Assembly (NCBI GenBank): GCA_021325315.1
Contig: JAJPHK010000036.1
Span: 1-34,016, forward strand
Length of the DNA: 34,016 nucleotides
Direction of reading: 5' to 3'
Source: Alphaproteobacteria bacterium
GTDB taxonomy: Bacteria > Pseudomonadota > Alphaproteobacteria > Rhizobiales > Xanthobacteraceae
Part shown: one piece after another, positions 1-8,098 of the stretch
Layout: every line of letters begins with the position of its first letter
Numbering within the stretch: position 1 is the first letter of the stretch
Program-made: the position numbers and the translations under genes
Notes under the pieces: generated by a model
What the model was told of the DNA's origin: nothing
What the model saw: the letters and a program-made list of their open reading frames with translations, nothing else
The model's database searches: none

Positions 1-251
<251 letters not shown>

Positions 252-383
252 GCTCTTGTCGTCAATGCCCACGCGTGAAGCGTGAGCGTCGATCAAGACA
301 GAAAAGACCAAATTTGTGGAACGAGGTCCCCGCCTGCGCGGGGACGCTTGCTTCGCACGCGCTTGCTTCAAGCTGTCCTTCGC
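252..383 (+). other. 23S-5S transcribed spacer with strong hairpin
   Basis: This spacer of about 130 nt separates 23S from 5S. It contains a perfect 8-bp stem with a CTGC loop (GTCCCCGC at 326-333, GCGGGGAC at 338-345). A 10-nt direct repeat CGCTTGCTTC follows at 345-354 and 360-369. The hairpin is probably a processing structure for the pre-rRNA, which is an inference. No tRNA lies in the spacer. Confidence 0.7.
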
Positions 384-502
384 TGGTCTGGTGGTTCTGC
401 AAGGAGCCTGAACCCGATCCCATTCCGAACTCGGCCGTTAAACTCCTTTGCGCCGATGGTACTAAGTCTTAAGACTTGGGAGAGTAGGTCACTGCCAGGC
501 CT
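384..502 (+). rRNA. rrf: 5S ribosomal RNA
   Basis: The conserved 5S core GAGCCTGAACCCGATCCCAT followed by TCCGAACTCGG is at about 404-433. The 3' half has GGTACTAAGTCTTAAGACTTGGGAGAGTAGGTC, typical of alphaproteobacterial 5S. The ends are set by helix I: GGTCTGG at 385-391 pairs with CCAGGCC at 495-501, including G-U pairs. The ends may be off by one or two bases. It lies downstream of 23S and is followed by a strong terminator at 533-575, so it closes the operon. Confidence 0.95.
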
Positions 503-532
503 GCTGAGGACAGTTTCTCGACTTCACGATAC

Positions 533-575
533 GAAAAAGCCCGCCACGGATTTCCGTGGCGGGCTTTTTGTTTTT
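533..575 (+). terminator. Rho-independent terminator of the rRNA operon, probably bidirectional
   Basis: A long GC-rich stem (AAAAAGCCCGCCACGGA, short loop, TCCGTGGCGGGCTTTTT) is followed by a T-rich tract on the + strand. Because the stem starts with a run of A, its reverse complement also ends in five T. It can therefore also stop the minus-strand gene that ends at 589. Confidence 0.92.
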
Positions 576-588
576 CCGCGCCGAAATT

Positions 589-1617
589 TTAACGGCGATA
601 TTCCGGCAAGCGATTCAAAACGTCCGCGATCGGGCCATCGGTCCAGGCTTGCGTCACGAAATCGCGATGCCGCTCTTCCTCCGGATTGCCGGCGATGAAG
701 GCGACCGTGCCGGACTTGATTTTGCCGTTCAGAGAATCCGCCACGCCGATATTCTTCTCGCGCAGCATCTCCTTGAGCTCCTGATTTTGCCTGCGCGTGG
801 AGCTGAGATAGGCGCTGACGAAGAAACCGGAACGGTTGCTCAAAATCCAATTCTCGAAGGTGTCAAGCTCGGCATAAAGCGAATCGAGCATGACGATGCC
901 AAGCAGGCGCTTGCCAATGCCGCCGTTCTTGATCACCGCCGCTGCCGGGCCGTAGCCGCCGCTGTAGCTCACGATCACGACCGGCATTTTCGCGAAAATC
1001 TGTTCGGTGCGCGGATCGCCATAAAGCTTCGCGAGATTGCGGGCCGCCTCACGCAAGTAGCGTGCGAATCCGTTCGGCTGCCAAAAATTGCCGGCGCTGG
1101 AATCGGAGGCGTCGAGCGCGAACTGCGGTGCGAGCAGCACGGCGTTGGAATAGGACTTCGAGATTTGCGCCGGCACCTGCTGGCGCCGCCACACGTCGCG
1201 GTTCAGTTCCGCGCCGTGACCGTGGAAGAAGACGACGATCACGCCGGGCTTCTTGATGTTGAAACCCTGCGGAATGTGCATCAGCGTGCGCTGGTCGTCG
1301 AAAGTGCTTTCGCTGAAGGCGCGGCCGCGCGCTGAATAGTGCAGGCGTTTTCCATCTTTATCGACGATAAAAGGCCGCCCTGTGCCCGGGACTTTGCCGT
1401 CATAGGGGAAGGGCCCGGCGAGAAATTCGACAACGTCGGTGCGCGATTGCTTGATGCCCAAATTCGCGGCATTCGAACGCGCGATCGCGCCGGTCACGAT
1501 GTCATTCGGCCTTTCGACAGACGCGAATGCCCTTTCCTGCGCAATACCGGCGCTAGGCTGCAAATAGATAAACGTGCAAAGCGTGGCTGTGGCTAGCGGC
1601 CGCCAGTCGACTTGCAA
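589..1617 (-). CDS. secreted alpha/beta-hydrolase-like protein
   Basis: The protein looks like an exported serine hydrolase of the alpha/beta fold; substrate unknown. Near residue 130 there is an oxyanion-hole type segment VVFFHGHGA. A nucleophile elbow SYSGGYGPA follows about 100 residues later, then LDSLYA, where the acidic residue may sit, and ERHRD near the C-terminus, which could supply the histidine. The triad assignment is inferred. The ORF is open to a GTG at 1668, but I prefer the TTG at 1617. It is preceded by GAGGG at 7-nt spacing and gives a clean signal peptide (hydrophobic ATATLCTFIYL, then SAGIAQ) of a 342-residue protein; the longer form has an acidic, unusual leader. It is transcribed divergently from the next gene and ends at the bidirectional rRNA terminator. 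Confidence 0.75.
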   Translation of the reverse strand: MQVDWRPLATATLCTFIYLQPSAGIAQERAFASVERPNDIVTGAIARSNAANLGIKQSRTDVVEFLAGPFPYDGKVPGTGRPFIVDKDGKRLHYSARGRAFSESTFDDQRTLMHIPQGFNIKKPGVIVVFFHGHGAELNRDVWRRQQVPAQISKSYSNAVLLAPQFALDASDSSAGNFWQPNGFARYLREAARNLAKLYGDPRTEQIFAKMPVVIVSYSGGYGPAAAVIKNGGIGKRLLGIVMLDSLYAELDTFENWILSNRSGFFVSAYLSSTRRQNQELKEMLREKNIGVADSLNGKIKSGTVAFIAGNPEEERHRDFVTQAWTDGPIADVLNRLPEYRR

Positions 1618-1817
1618 TGCTCCACCCTCTTCCGACCTTCCCAATTCTCGCGGGAAGACTCCCCACACGTTGAATCAACCCAATCAATATGACTAAACGG
1701 TAAAGTTCAAAGACGACGATATCGTGGTATCGAATGCGCCGGAACCGCCGGGAATCTTAAGGCAAATGTGGCAATTACGGGCCAGTCGAGGCCCAGCAAA
1801 GGAAAAAGGACCGAAGC

Positions 1818-2924
1818 ATGCTGCGCGGAATCAAGATTGCTCTTTTCGCTATCTGCTTCGCTGTCCTTGGACTTCATTCTGCGAACGCGGAAAATGCGAA
1901 TACGAATGCGAATGACGTCGCGCGGCTCCTTGCCGGTATGCCGGTTTCGAGCAGCTCGCCGCTCGCGAGGTACATGAGCGATCCGGCATGGAAGCAGCAC
2001 GCGCAGTATTTCGATGCGGCATGGAAAAAACTCGACGAGAGTCAACTTTCCAAGGTGCGTGCCTGGTCAGAGGCGAACATCAAGAATCCGCAGGACACAC
2101 TCTATTATATGTTCAGCGGTCCGGATTTGCTTTATGCGCAAGCTTTCTTCCCGAAGGCGAAGACCTATGTGCTTGCCGGACTCGAGTCGGTGGGCTCGAT
2201 TCCGGAGTTCAGCGAACGCACGCGCTATTCGCTTCCGAGTTTGCGTGCGTCAATGAATACCGTGCTTAACATCAGCTTTTTCATCACGCGGCACATGAAG
2301 GAGCAGCTGCACGAAGGCCAGCTCTCCGGCACTTTGCCGATTTTGTATGTGTTTCTCGCGCGTGCCGGAAAAGAAATTCGCGAGGTGACGATCTTCAATC
2401 TCGAAAAGGACGGGACGATCAAGCCGGTAAACGAAGCGCGCCGCGGCCGTGCGAGCGGGCATATCGGCAGCGGGGCCAAAATCGAGTTTGCGGATGCGGA
2501 CGGTACAAAACGTACACTTTACTATTTCAGCACCGATCTTTCCGATCCGGGCGTCAAGACCACCGGCTTCCTGCAATTTTGCGAGAAGCTCGCACCGGGG
2601 GATTCGTTTCTGAAGAGCGCTTCGTATCTGATGCACGGCTACAACTTCGACACGATCCGTGATTTTATTGTCCAGCACAGCCGCACGGTCGTGCAGGACG
2701 ACTCCGGCATTCCGCTCCGCGCCTTCAAGGGCGATTGGACGTTTTATCCGTTCGGAAATTATCTCTATCCGCTGGGAATTTTCCCGAACACCTATCAGCC
2801 GAAGCTGAAGGAAATGTTTGCGAAAGCGCCGAAGCTCGATTTCGGCGTCGGATATCGCCACCGCCCGAACGAGTCGAACTTGATGATGGCGGTCAAGAAT
2901 AACGTAAAGGGTGCCAGTAATTAA
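1818..2924 (+). CDS. exported protein of unknown function
   Basis: I do not recognise a named family. The 368-residue product starts with a clear Sec signal peptide (MLRGIKIALFAICFAVLGLHSANA), so it is periplasmic or otherwise exported. The mature part has a tidy, probably globular composition with notable segments YMFSGPDLLYAQAFFP (about residue 97), FYPFGNYLYPLG and VGYRHRPNESNL. I see no membrane spans after the signal and no catalytic motif I can name. The start is supported by AAAGGA and AGGA sequences upstream. It is divergent from the secreted hydrolase at 589, with 200 bp between the starts. Its TAA stop overlaps the stop of the convergent permease gene through a shared TTAA. Confidence 0.85.
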   Translation: MLRGIKIALFAICFAVLGLHSANAENANTNANDVARLLAGMPVSSSSPLARYMSDPAWKQHAQYFDAAWKKLDESQLSKVRAWSEANIKNPQDTLYYMFSGPDLLYAQAFFPKAKTYVLAGLESVGSIPEFSERTRYSLPSLRASMNTVLNISFFITRHMKEQLHEGQLSGTLPILYVFLARAGKEIREVTIFNLEKDGTIKPVNEARRGRASGHIGSGAKIEFADADGTKRTLYYFSTDLSDPGVKTTGFLQFCEKLAPGDSFLKSASYLMHGYNFDTIRDFIVQHSRTVVQDDSGIPLRAFKGDWTFYPFGNYLYPLGIFPNTYQPKLKEMFAKAPKLDFGVGYRHRPNESNLMMAVKNNVKGASN

Positions 2925-4228
2925 CTTTTGCGGCTCAGCCACAGAAGCGGTGTGCCGAGCAGCAAGATCCCGACGCCGATCAGGGCGCCGGTGCCGGCAT
3001 ATGCAAGACTCGACCAGATCATCCAGACAGAAGCGCAGACGAGCAAAATCGGCGGCAGCGGATAAAAGGGCATACGATAAGGAAGCACGCCACCGCGTTT
3101 CCTGAAGATCATCACCGAGATCGCGACCAGGAGCAGGAAAAACCAGAATACCGGCGCGGTATAAGCAACCATCGCCTCGAACCCTTCGCGCGAGAATCCG
3201 CCGAAGAGAATGAGCGAGAGTGCGATCACGCATTGCAGGAGAAGCGCGTTTTTCGGGTTGTCGCCGTGCGATTCCCATACGCCAAGCTGGCGGATAAACG
3301 TGAAGTCCCGGCCGACGGCGTAATAAGTACGCGCGCCGGTAAAAATCGTGACGCTTAGCGTCGAAAGCGCGCAGACGCAGATCATCGCGGAAAGCGCCGT
3401 CGCGCCAATATCGCCAAGGAAACGCCGCATGACGTCGCTTGCGATCGCCTGGCTAATGCGCAATCCGGACAGTCCGAGCGAGTGCAGGTAGGCGTAATTG
3501 ACCGCGAGGTAGAGCGCGATGACCGCAGCGGTGCCGATCAGCAATGTGCGCACCATATTGTGCCGCGCGTCCTTCAGCTCCCCGCCGAGATAGGCTGCTT
3601 CATTCCAGCCGCCATAGGTCAATAAGACGAAAACCGTTGCAAGACCGACGGAGCCGGAGAAGTTCGGCTGCGCCGCGAGTTCGGAAGCGGCCGGCGCGAC
3701 GAGCGCGCCCGATACGATTAGAACGAACTTGGTCGCGATCGTGAGCGACGTGAGCCCCCATTGCGTCCAGACGGTTTGCGGTGTGCCGATGAGATTGAGC
3801 GCCGTCAGTGCGGCCACGGCGCTTGCCGCGTGAATCGCCGTGCTGTATGCGCCGAGCGGCAGGATCACGGACGCATATTCACCGTAGACAAAGGCAACGG
3901 CGGCAATCGCACCGGTCTGGATCACGGTGCCGCGCGCCCAGGCAAACAAGAGCCCGGCGGGTTTGCCGTAAGCGAGTGTGAGAAATCGATACTCGCCGCC
4001 TGCGTCGGGATGCGCGCTGCCGAGTTCCGCGTAGCAAAGCGCTCCGACGAGCATCCCGCAGCCGCCGAGCAGCCATACGCCGTAGAATGCCGCTTCGTTC
4101 GGTACGTTCGCGGCGACCAGCGACGGAGTCTTGAAGATGCCGATACCGACCACGACCCCGATCAGAAACACCGCGCCGTCGATGACCGACAAAGTGCGGA
4201 GCGGCTTCGGCTGGGGAGGGGAGGCCAT
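2921..4228 (-). CDS. APC-family amino acid permease
   Basis: This is an integral inner-membrane transporter of the amino acid-polyamine-organocation superfamily, likely taking up an amino acid by secondary transport. The first helix carries the family pattern VIDGAVFLIGVVVGIGIFKTP, with the unwound GxGIF motif that contacts substrate in this fold. About 12 hydrophobic segments follow, including YGGWNEAAYLGGELKDARH, typical of helix 6 and loop regions in LAT/APC proteins. The ORF opens at 4363, but the first 45 residues are polar and unlike the family. The ATG at 4228 gives a normal 435-residue permease with a short cytoplasmic N-terminus. No strong ribosome-binding site precedes it. Substrate cannot be read from sequence. 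It converges on the 1818 gene with overlapping stops. Confidence 0.88.
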   Translation of the reverse strand: MASPPQPKPLRTLSVIDGAVFLIGVVVGIGIFKTPSLVAANVPNEAAFYGVWLLGGCGMLVGALCYAELGSAHPDAGGEYRFLTLAYGKPAGLLFAWARGTVIQTGAIAAVAFVYGEYASVILPLGAYSTAIHAASAVAALTALNLIGTPQTVWTQWGLTSLTIATKFVLIVSGALVAPAASELAAQPNFSGSVGLATVFVLLTYGGWNEAAYLGGELKDARHNMVRTLLIGTAAVIALYLAVNYAYLHSLGLSGLRISQAIASDVMRRFLGDIGATALSAMICVCALSTLSVTIFTGARTYYAVGRDFTFIRQLGVWESHGDNPKNALLLQCVIALSLILFGGFSREGFEAMVAYTAPVFWFFLLLVAISVMIFRKRGGVLPYRMPFYPLPPILLVCASVWMIWSSLAYAGTGALIGVGILLLGTPLLWLSRKS

Positions 4229-4427
4229 CGGATGGTTGCTCGGAGAGGAAAACAGCCGCTGCGAATAGCAGGATTCTTGCAACCACGCGATAAATCTTGT
4301 CTTCCCGCCTTCCCAAGCGCGTTCACAATTGCTACATACGCCGCGCTCGCACAGATTTGTCACGGGACAAGGCGGTCCCGGCCGTTGGGCCAGGGTGCCA
4401 AGTTTCGTGTTCGGATAAATCGGTTAT

Positions 4428-4504
<77 letters not shown>

Positions 4505-4508
4505 AATT

Positions 4509-4531
4509 AACGCCGGAAATTTCGGCGTTTT
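4509..4531 (+). terminator. terminator of tRNA-fMet
   Basis: A 7-bp stem AACGCCG/CGGCGTT directly downstream of the tRNA is followed by a short TT run. A second palindrome (GGCCGC at 4536-4541, GCGGCC at 4551-4556, followed by TTCTCATTTT) lies just beyond and may be a back-up terminator. Confidence 0.75.
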
Positions 4532-4704
4532 CGAGGGCCGCTCCATGTGGGCGGCCTTCTCATTTTCGGTATGTCGCCACCGCTGAAATCGAAACCGTCA
4601 TTGACATAAAATTGCGACCGCGGTTCCAGTGAAACTGGAAGTTTCGCAACCCTGTTCAAGAATTTTCGGAGTATCTGTTCTCCCGACTCGTCCCCACAAG
4701 CAGA

Positions 4705-4733
4705 TTGACACTGGCGACTTGGCTTTATGTATC
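4705..4733 (+). promoter_or_regulatory. candidate sigma-70 promoter for the methyltransferase gene
   Basis: A perfect TTGACA at 4705-4710 is followed after 17 bp by TGTATC, a weak match to TATAAT. A transcript would start near 4740 and give a leader of about 20 nt to the ATG at 4760. This argues against the earlier ATG at 4727, which would overlap the -10 element. Confidence 0.4.
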
Positions 4734-4759
4734 GGTATCCTCCTTGTTGGGGAACGCAA

Positions 4760-5584
4760 ATGGTGGCCGACTTCAAAGCATTTCGAGACCTTGAGCGAGC
4801 AGGCTGGGCCGATCCCCGGCGCGCTTGTGGCTACGTTGAATTGTTTGCTTCTGCTTCCGACCAGGCGATCGGTAGCCTGTTGGATGCCGTCAATGCGGGG
4901 CCGCAAATGAAGGCGCTCGATCTTTGTTGCGGCCAAGGCAATGCCTCCGAGGCCCTTGCTCGCCGGGGCTGCGATGTGACCGGCGTTGATTTTTCTCCCG
5001 CGATGCTGTCGTTTGCAAATCGTCGCGTACCGAACGCGACGTTTATCGCGGCCGATGCGCAAGAATTGCCTTTCGCCAACGGTGAATTTGATATCGTTGT
5101 TTCTAATTTGGGCGTGTGCCATGTGCCCGATCAGCCGCGTGCGTTATCTGAAGCACTGCGCGTCCTTCGTCATGGGGGGCGATTTGCAATGACGGTATGG
5201 TGTGGCCCTGATGTCTCCCCATGCTTTGAAATTGTTTATGGCGCCATCAGAAGTCATGGTAACCCCCAAGTGTCCGCCCCTCCGGGACCGGACTTTCACC
5301 AATTTGCCAAAAGGGAAATTGCCGAGAAGCTGCTAGGCGAAGCTGGCTTTCACAATGTCGAACTAGCGATTGTTGATTGCGTGTGGGACCTCGATAGCCC
5401 ACAGGCTCTGTCCGAAATCTACGAGAAGGGCACTGTCAGGGCAGCAATGGTTCTTGCCGGTCAGCCTCCGCCAAACCTCACTGCAATACGACGAGCCATG
5501 GCCGAGGCAGTGCAGAAGCGCTTTGCCCATGGAGATCGCTGGCGCGTTCCTGTGCCGGCTGCCCTGGTGTGGGCCAGCGCTTAA
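4760..5584 (+). CDS. class I SAM-dependent methyltransferase
   Basis: This is a cytoplasmic methyltransferase with a Rossmann-like fold of the Methyltransf_11/UbiE type; acceptor unknown. Motif I is ALDLCCGQGNAS (about residues 52-63), followed by the acidic VTGVDFSPAML loop that binds the SAM ribose. Then come AADAQELPF (motif II region), FDIVVSNLGVCHV and the post-motif LRVLRHGGRFAMTVW. The C-terminal third, with FHNVELAIVDCVWDLDSP, is the variable substrate-binding part. The start at 4760 is chosen for the GGGGA upstream and the promoter fit, giving 274 residues. Its codon use is less GC-rich than most neighbours. It stands alone downstream of tRNA-fMet and converges on the DUF1330 gene. 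Confidence 0.9.
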   Translation: MVADFKAFRDLERAGWADPRRACGYVELFASASDQAIGSLLDAVNAGPQMKALDLCCGQGNASEALARRGCDVTGVDFSPAMLSFANRRVPNATFIAADAQELPFANGEFDIVVSNLGVCHVPDQPRALSEALRVLRHGGRFAMTVWCGPDVSPCFEIVYGAIRSHGNPQVSAPPGPDFHQFAKREIAEKLLGEAGFHNVELAIVDCVWDLDSPQALSEIYEKGTVRAAMVLAGQPPPNLTAIRRAMAEAVQKRFAHGDRWRVPVPAALVWASA

Positions 5585-5683
5585 CCTTGATGATGCCTGC
5601 CTTGGGCCACAAGCTGGCGTTGCGCGGCCCGTTGCAGGAGCGACGGGACGTTGCGGGCGCGGTCGCTTGCCGCCGAAGACAAC

Positions 5684-6073
5684 CTAGTTCGCGGCTTCGA
5701 CGACGTACTGCCGAATTATTTTTATTGCCTTGTCACGCTGTGGCAAAAGATCCTTCTCAGCTTTCCCATTGAGAAATGCCACCGCTTGGTCTAGGCTGTC
5801 CCATTCGGTAATGGCGATATGCTTCGGCGCCTCGCCCACGACCCCAACAATCCTTCCGACAGTGGTGCGCAAATTGCGGCCGCCAGCCGTCTTCTGCGCA
5901 TTCGCAACGAGCGGCCCAAAGACCTTCAGGGCTGAGGCATCGATCACTTCGAGTTCGGTGATTTGGTAGGCCTTTGGCTTGGCTTGGGCGTGCAGTGCCT
6001 CAATACAAGAGCCAGCTGCACCTAGTGCGGTGCCAGCAACGGCCGCCAGTACGATCTGCAGCTTGTAATTCAT
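5684..6073 (-). CDS. exported or membrane-anchored DUF1330 protein
   Basis: The 129-residue product has an N-terminal hydrophobic signal (LQIVLAAVAGTALGAAGSCIEALHAQA) followed by one complete DUF1330 domain of the ferredoxin-like dimeric alpha/beta barrel type. Family features are YQITELEVIDASALKVF at the start, the GGR-containing turn, and HIAITEWDSLDQAVAFLNG near residue 88. DUF1330 proteins are usually cytoplasmic and their function is not established. Here the signal suggests the envelope; the cysteine at residue 23 is not a convincing lipobox. The start is firm: GGAGG lies 7 nt upstream of the ATG. It is convergent with the methyltransferase gene. Confidence 0.88.
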   Translation of the reverse strand: MNYKLQIVLAAVAGTALGAAGSCIEALHAQAKPKAYQITELEVIDASALKVFGPLVANAQKTAGGRNLRTTVGRIVGVVGEAPKHIAITEWDSLDQAVAFLNGKAEKDLLPQRDKAIKIIRQYVVEAAN

Positions 6074-6299
6074 GATGTACCTCCTCCCTGTTGACTATTG
6101 CGACAACATGGCATCGCGCGCCGGCGCAACACTTGCGATTGTTTCGGCACGCGTCATCCAAGGTAGCTTACCGAACTCTACACCAGCAACCAGCATATAT
6201 CCCGCGGCAGCCAAAGAGGATCAAATTCAAGCCCCGGACAATACGTCCGGGGCTTTTGCTTTTCACGGGTCGCGGCGCAGACTGTGTTTAAGGTGAGCC
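6074..6299 (+). terminator. gene-free interval holding an orphan terminator-like hairpin
   Basis: I see no credible protein gene in this 226-bp stretch; the short ORFs have no ribosome-binding site or recognisable content. Near its right end lies AGCCCCGGAC-AATAC-GTCCGGGGCT (about 6231-6255), a 10-bp stem followed by TTTGCTTTT on the + strand. It has the form of a rho-independent terminator, but no + strand gene precedes it. On the minus strand it lies just after the anti-sigma stop, though its trailing T run is weak there. Confidence 0.6.
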
Positions 6300-7061
6300 T
6301 CAGTTCGTCGCTAGCGCAGTAAATGCCCGCTTGAAATCGTCCAGCGTTTCGTCGGGCAAATCCGACACGGCGACATAAGTGAAATGCGCGTCGCGCCAGG
6401 TTTTGACGTGGTAGCCGGAGATGCTGCCGCCTGGAACCTCGCGCAGGCCCAGCAAGGTCGTTAGACTGATCGTATGCCGCCCACGGCGATAAACGACCGA
6501 GGCGACCGGATCGCCGGCGACAACGTCAATTCGCGCGCCCACAAGGGTAAATCCGCTGCCGCCGAGATCGACCACGGGCGGAGATTCGGGCAGCTTCGTT
6601 GTAAACCAGGGCTTGATCGTGTGGCGATCGGAGGAGGCGACATCGAACGGCTTTTCCGCGAGCAGGCTGCGAATGTGGTTCGACACCACAAAAGTTTCGA
6701 TCTCCTGGCGGTTCGTCTGTTGTTGCAATCCGATGAAGGTCCCGGTGCCGGAAAGTACAGCGCCAACCAGCGCCGCCGCGGCAAGCGCGCACCAGGAGTT
6801 TTTGCGCGCGGGACTAGCTCGCTCCGGAATTGGCCGATCAATCGCGGAAGTTACTTTCGCACGCAGCCGTTCTAATGGCACATCGTCATCGGGAATCGAG
6901 CGGATCAGCCGCCGCAGCGACAAGATTGCCTCGTATTGCGCCCGCAGTTCGGGCTCCGATGCGAGCCGCCGTTCCAGTCCCGACACCGACGCGGGATCCA
7001 GCTCTCCGTCGGCGTGGGCCTGCAGAAGCAGACGGTCCTCGTCGCGAATGGGCGACATCAT
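6300..7061 (-). CDS. membrane-anchored anti-sigma factor
   Basis: The product, 253 residues, fits an anti-sigma factor that sequesters the ECF sigma encoded immediately upstream. The cytoplasmic N-terminus (about residues 1-95) has the anti-sigma pattern LLLQAHADGELDPASVSGLERRL. One transmembrane helix follows (CALAAAALVGAVLSGTGTFIGL, about 112-133), then a C-terminal sensor part of about 120 residues outside the membrane. The zinc-binding HxxxCxxC signature of ZAS anti-sigmas is absent, as there are no cysteines in the N-terminal domain. Its ATG overlaps the sigma stop (ATGA), with AGGGG upstream, so the pair is translationally coupled. The role follows from the domain layout and operon; the signal it senses is unknown. 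Confidence 0.88.
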   Translation of the reverse strand: MMSPIRDEDRLLLQAHADGELDPASVSGLERRLASEPELRAQYEAILSLRRLIRSIPDDDVPLERLRAKVTSAIDRPIPERASPARKNSWCALAAAALVGAVLSGTGTFIGLQQQTNRQEIETFVVSNHIRSLLAEKPFDVASSDRHTIKPWFTTKLPESPPVVDLGGSGFTLVGARIDVVAGDPVASVVYRRGRHTISLTTLLGLREVPGGSISGYHVKTWRDAHFTYVAVSDLPDETLDDFKRAFTALATN

Positions 7062-7732
7062 ATCGAGCCCCTGATCGCTTGCGAGAGAATTTCTCTCGCG
7101 CGGGAAAGCCGCGACATCACTGTACCGACGGGTGCGCCTATGATTTCGGCGATTTCCCGGTAACTCAGATCCTGCATTTCGCGCAGCACGATCACCTCCT
7201 TGAACGGAGGAGGGAGAGCGTCGATCGCGGCGCGAACTGTCTCGGTATCGGTGCGAGACAATAGCACCGTTTCCGGGGTCGATATTTCGTGATCGTTTTC
7301 CTGAGGACTCTCGAGCCGAGCCTTTTCGTTGTGGTCGAGATCCTCGGTGAAAACCACCGCCGCCGGACGGTTCTTCAAGAGCCAGCTATAGGCCGTGTTG
7401 CGCGTGATCGTCAGTGTCCAGGCGCGTGCATTGATGCCACCAAAACTCTGAATTCCGCGATAGGCGCGAAGCGAGGCCTCTTGCACGATATCTTCTGCGT
7501 CGGCGCCGTTTCCCGCGAGCCAGCGCGCGAGCCGATAAGCTTGCGCAAGATGCGGCAAGAACACTTCGTTAAAGAGCCGGCGTCTTTCCGCCTCGTCCAC
7601 GGCGATTTCCGACGTTGCTTTCACGCCAACCGTTTCAACGGTAACGCGCGGCAAGCCATTGCCGCGCGTCCGTTGAGGTGCAGCGCCAAGCTGCATGACG
7701 GAAAAAGCAGACGAGGTCAAAATTACCGTCAC
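7058..7732 (-). CDS. ECF-family RNA polymerase sigma factor
   Basis: This is an extracytoplasmic-function sigma factor. Region 2 begins near residue 58 (LPHLAQAYRLARWLAGN) and includes GADAEDIVQEASLRAYRGI, which contacts core polymerase and the -10 element. Region 4 is near residues 170-215 (ALPPPFKEVIVLREMQDLSYREIAEIIGAPVGTVMSRLSRAR) and holds the helix-turn-helix that reads the -35 element. The ORF starts at a GTG that overlaps the cupredoxin stop (GTGA). An internal ATG at 7696 is possible, because the first ~40 residues are not family-like. The anti-sigma follows with a 4-nt overlap. It probably activates its own operon and some distant genes. Confidence 0.92.
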   Translation of the reverse strand: MTVILTSSAFSVMQLGAAPQRTRGNGLPRVTVETVGVKATSEIAVDEAERRRLFNEVFLPHLAQAYRLARWLAGNGADAEDIVQEASLRAYRGIQSFGGINARAWTLTITRNTAYSWLLKNRPAAVVFTEDLDHNEKARLESPQENDHEISTPETVLLSRTDTETVRAAIDALPPPFKEVIVLREMQDLSYREIAEIIGAPVGTVMSRLSRAREILSQAIRGSI

Positions 7733-8076
7733 GGCATCACGATGATTTTACCTTTCATATGCGGGTGCAGCCCGCAGACGTAGTCGTAAGTGCCGGTCTT
7801 GCTGAAGGTATATGAGTAGGAGCCGTTGGTATCGAAGGCCTGCGAATGGAACAGACCATTGCTCTCTACGATCGAGTGCGGAATATCGTCACGGTTTGTC
7901 CACGTAACCGTTGTGCCGACATGAACCGTCAGTGCTTCGGGCGCGAAGGCAAAATTGTCGATTTTGACATCCGCCTTGCCCGCAGCCCTCGCGCGCGATT
8001 GAAAGACTGCCGCGGCGAGAACGAGCGACGCGAGAGAAAGCCGCGCGAAATCGCGCCGCGTGAAGATCGCCTTCAT
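7729..8076 (-). CDS. Tat-exported cupredoxin (type 1 copper protein)
   Basis: This is a small periplasmic copper protein of the plastocyanin/pseudoazurin type. It has a twin-arginine signal (FTRRDFARLSLASLVLAAAV) followed by a single cupredoxin domain of about 85 residues. The type 1 copper ligands are all visible: His in DIPHS, then Cys, His and Met in YVCGLHPHM. It therefore probably carries electrons or handles copper. The ORF opens at 8082, but the second ATG at 8076 sits at better spacing (7 nt) from GGAG. It lies 22 bp after the phosphoesterase stop and overlaps the sigma start, so it belongs to the same operon. An accessory role in the redox signal sensed by the sigma/anti-sigma pair is possible but inferred. 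Confidence 0.92.
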   Translation of the reverse strand: MKAIFTRRDFARLSLASLVLAAAVFQSRARAAGKADVKIDNFAFAPEALTVHVGTTVTWTNRDDIPHSIVESNGLFHSQAFDTNGSYSYTFSKTGTYDYVCGLHPHMKGKIIVMP

Positions 8077-8098
8077 TTTCATTCTCCAGATTCTTGGC

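Noticed and set aside
275-698. Small ORFs across 5S rRNA and its terminator
   Set aside because: They overlap a structural RNA gene and a terminator hairpin, so coding is implausible.
556-1335. 259-codon + strand ORF opposite the secreted hydrolase gene
   Set aside because: It is antisense to a gene with a signal peptide and catalytic motifs, it starts inside the rRNA terminator and it has an arginine-rich, motif-free product typical of shadow ORFs in GC-rich DNA.
2250-3278. 342-codon minus ORF spanning the end of the 1818 gene and the permease gene
   Set aside because: It crosses two real genes in other frames and its translation is low-complexity and arginine-rich, with no recognisable domain.
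4727-4759. Upstream ATG at 4727 as start of the methyltransferase
   Set aside because: It would coincide with the predicted -10 element and lacks a ribosome-binding site; the ATG at 4760 has GGGGA upstream.
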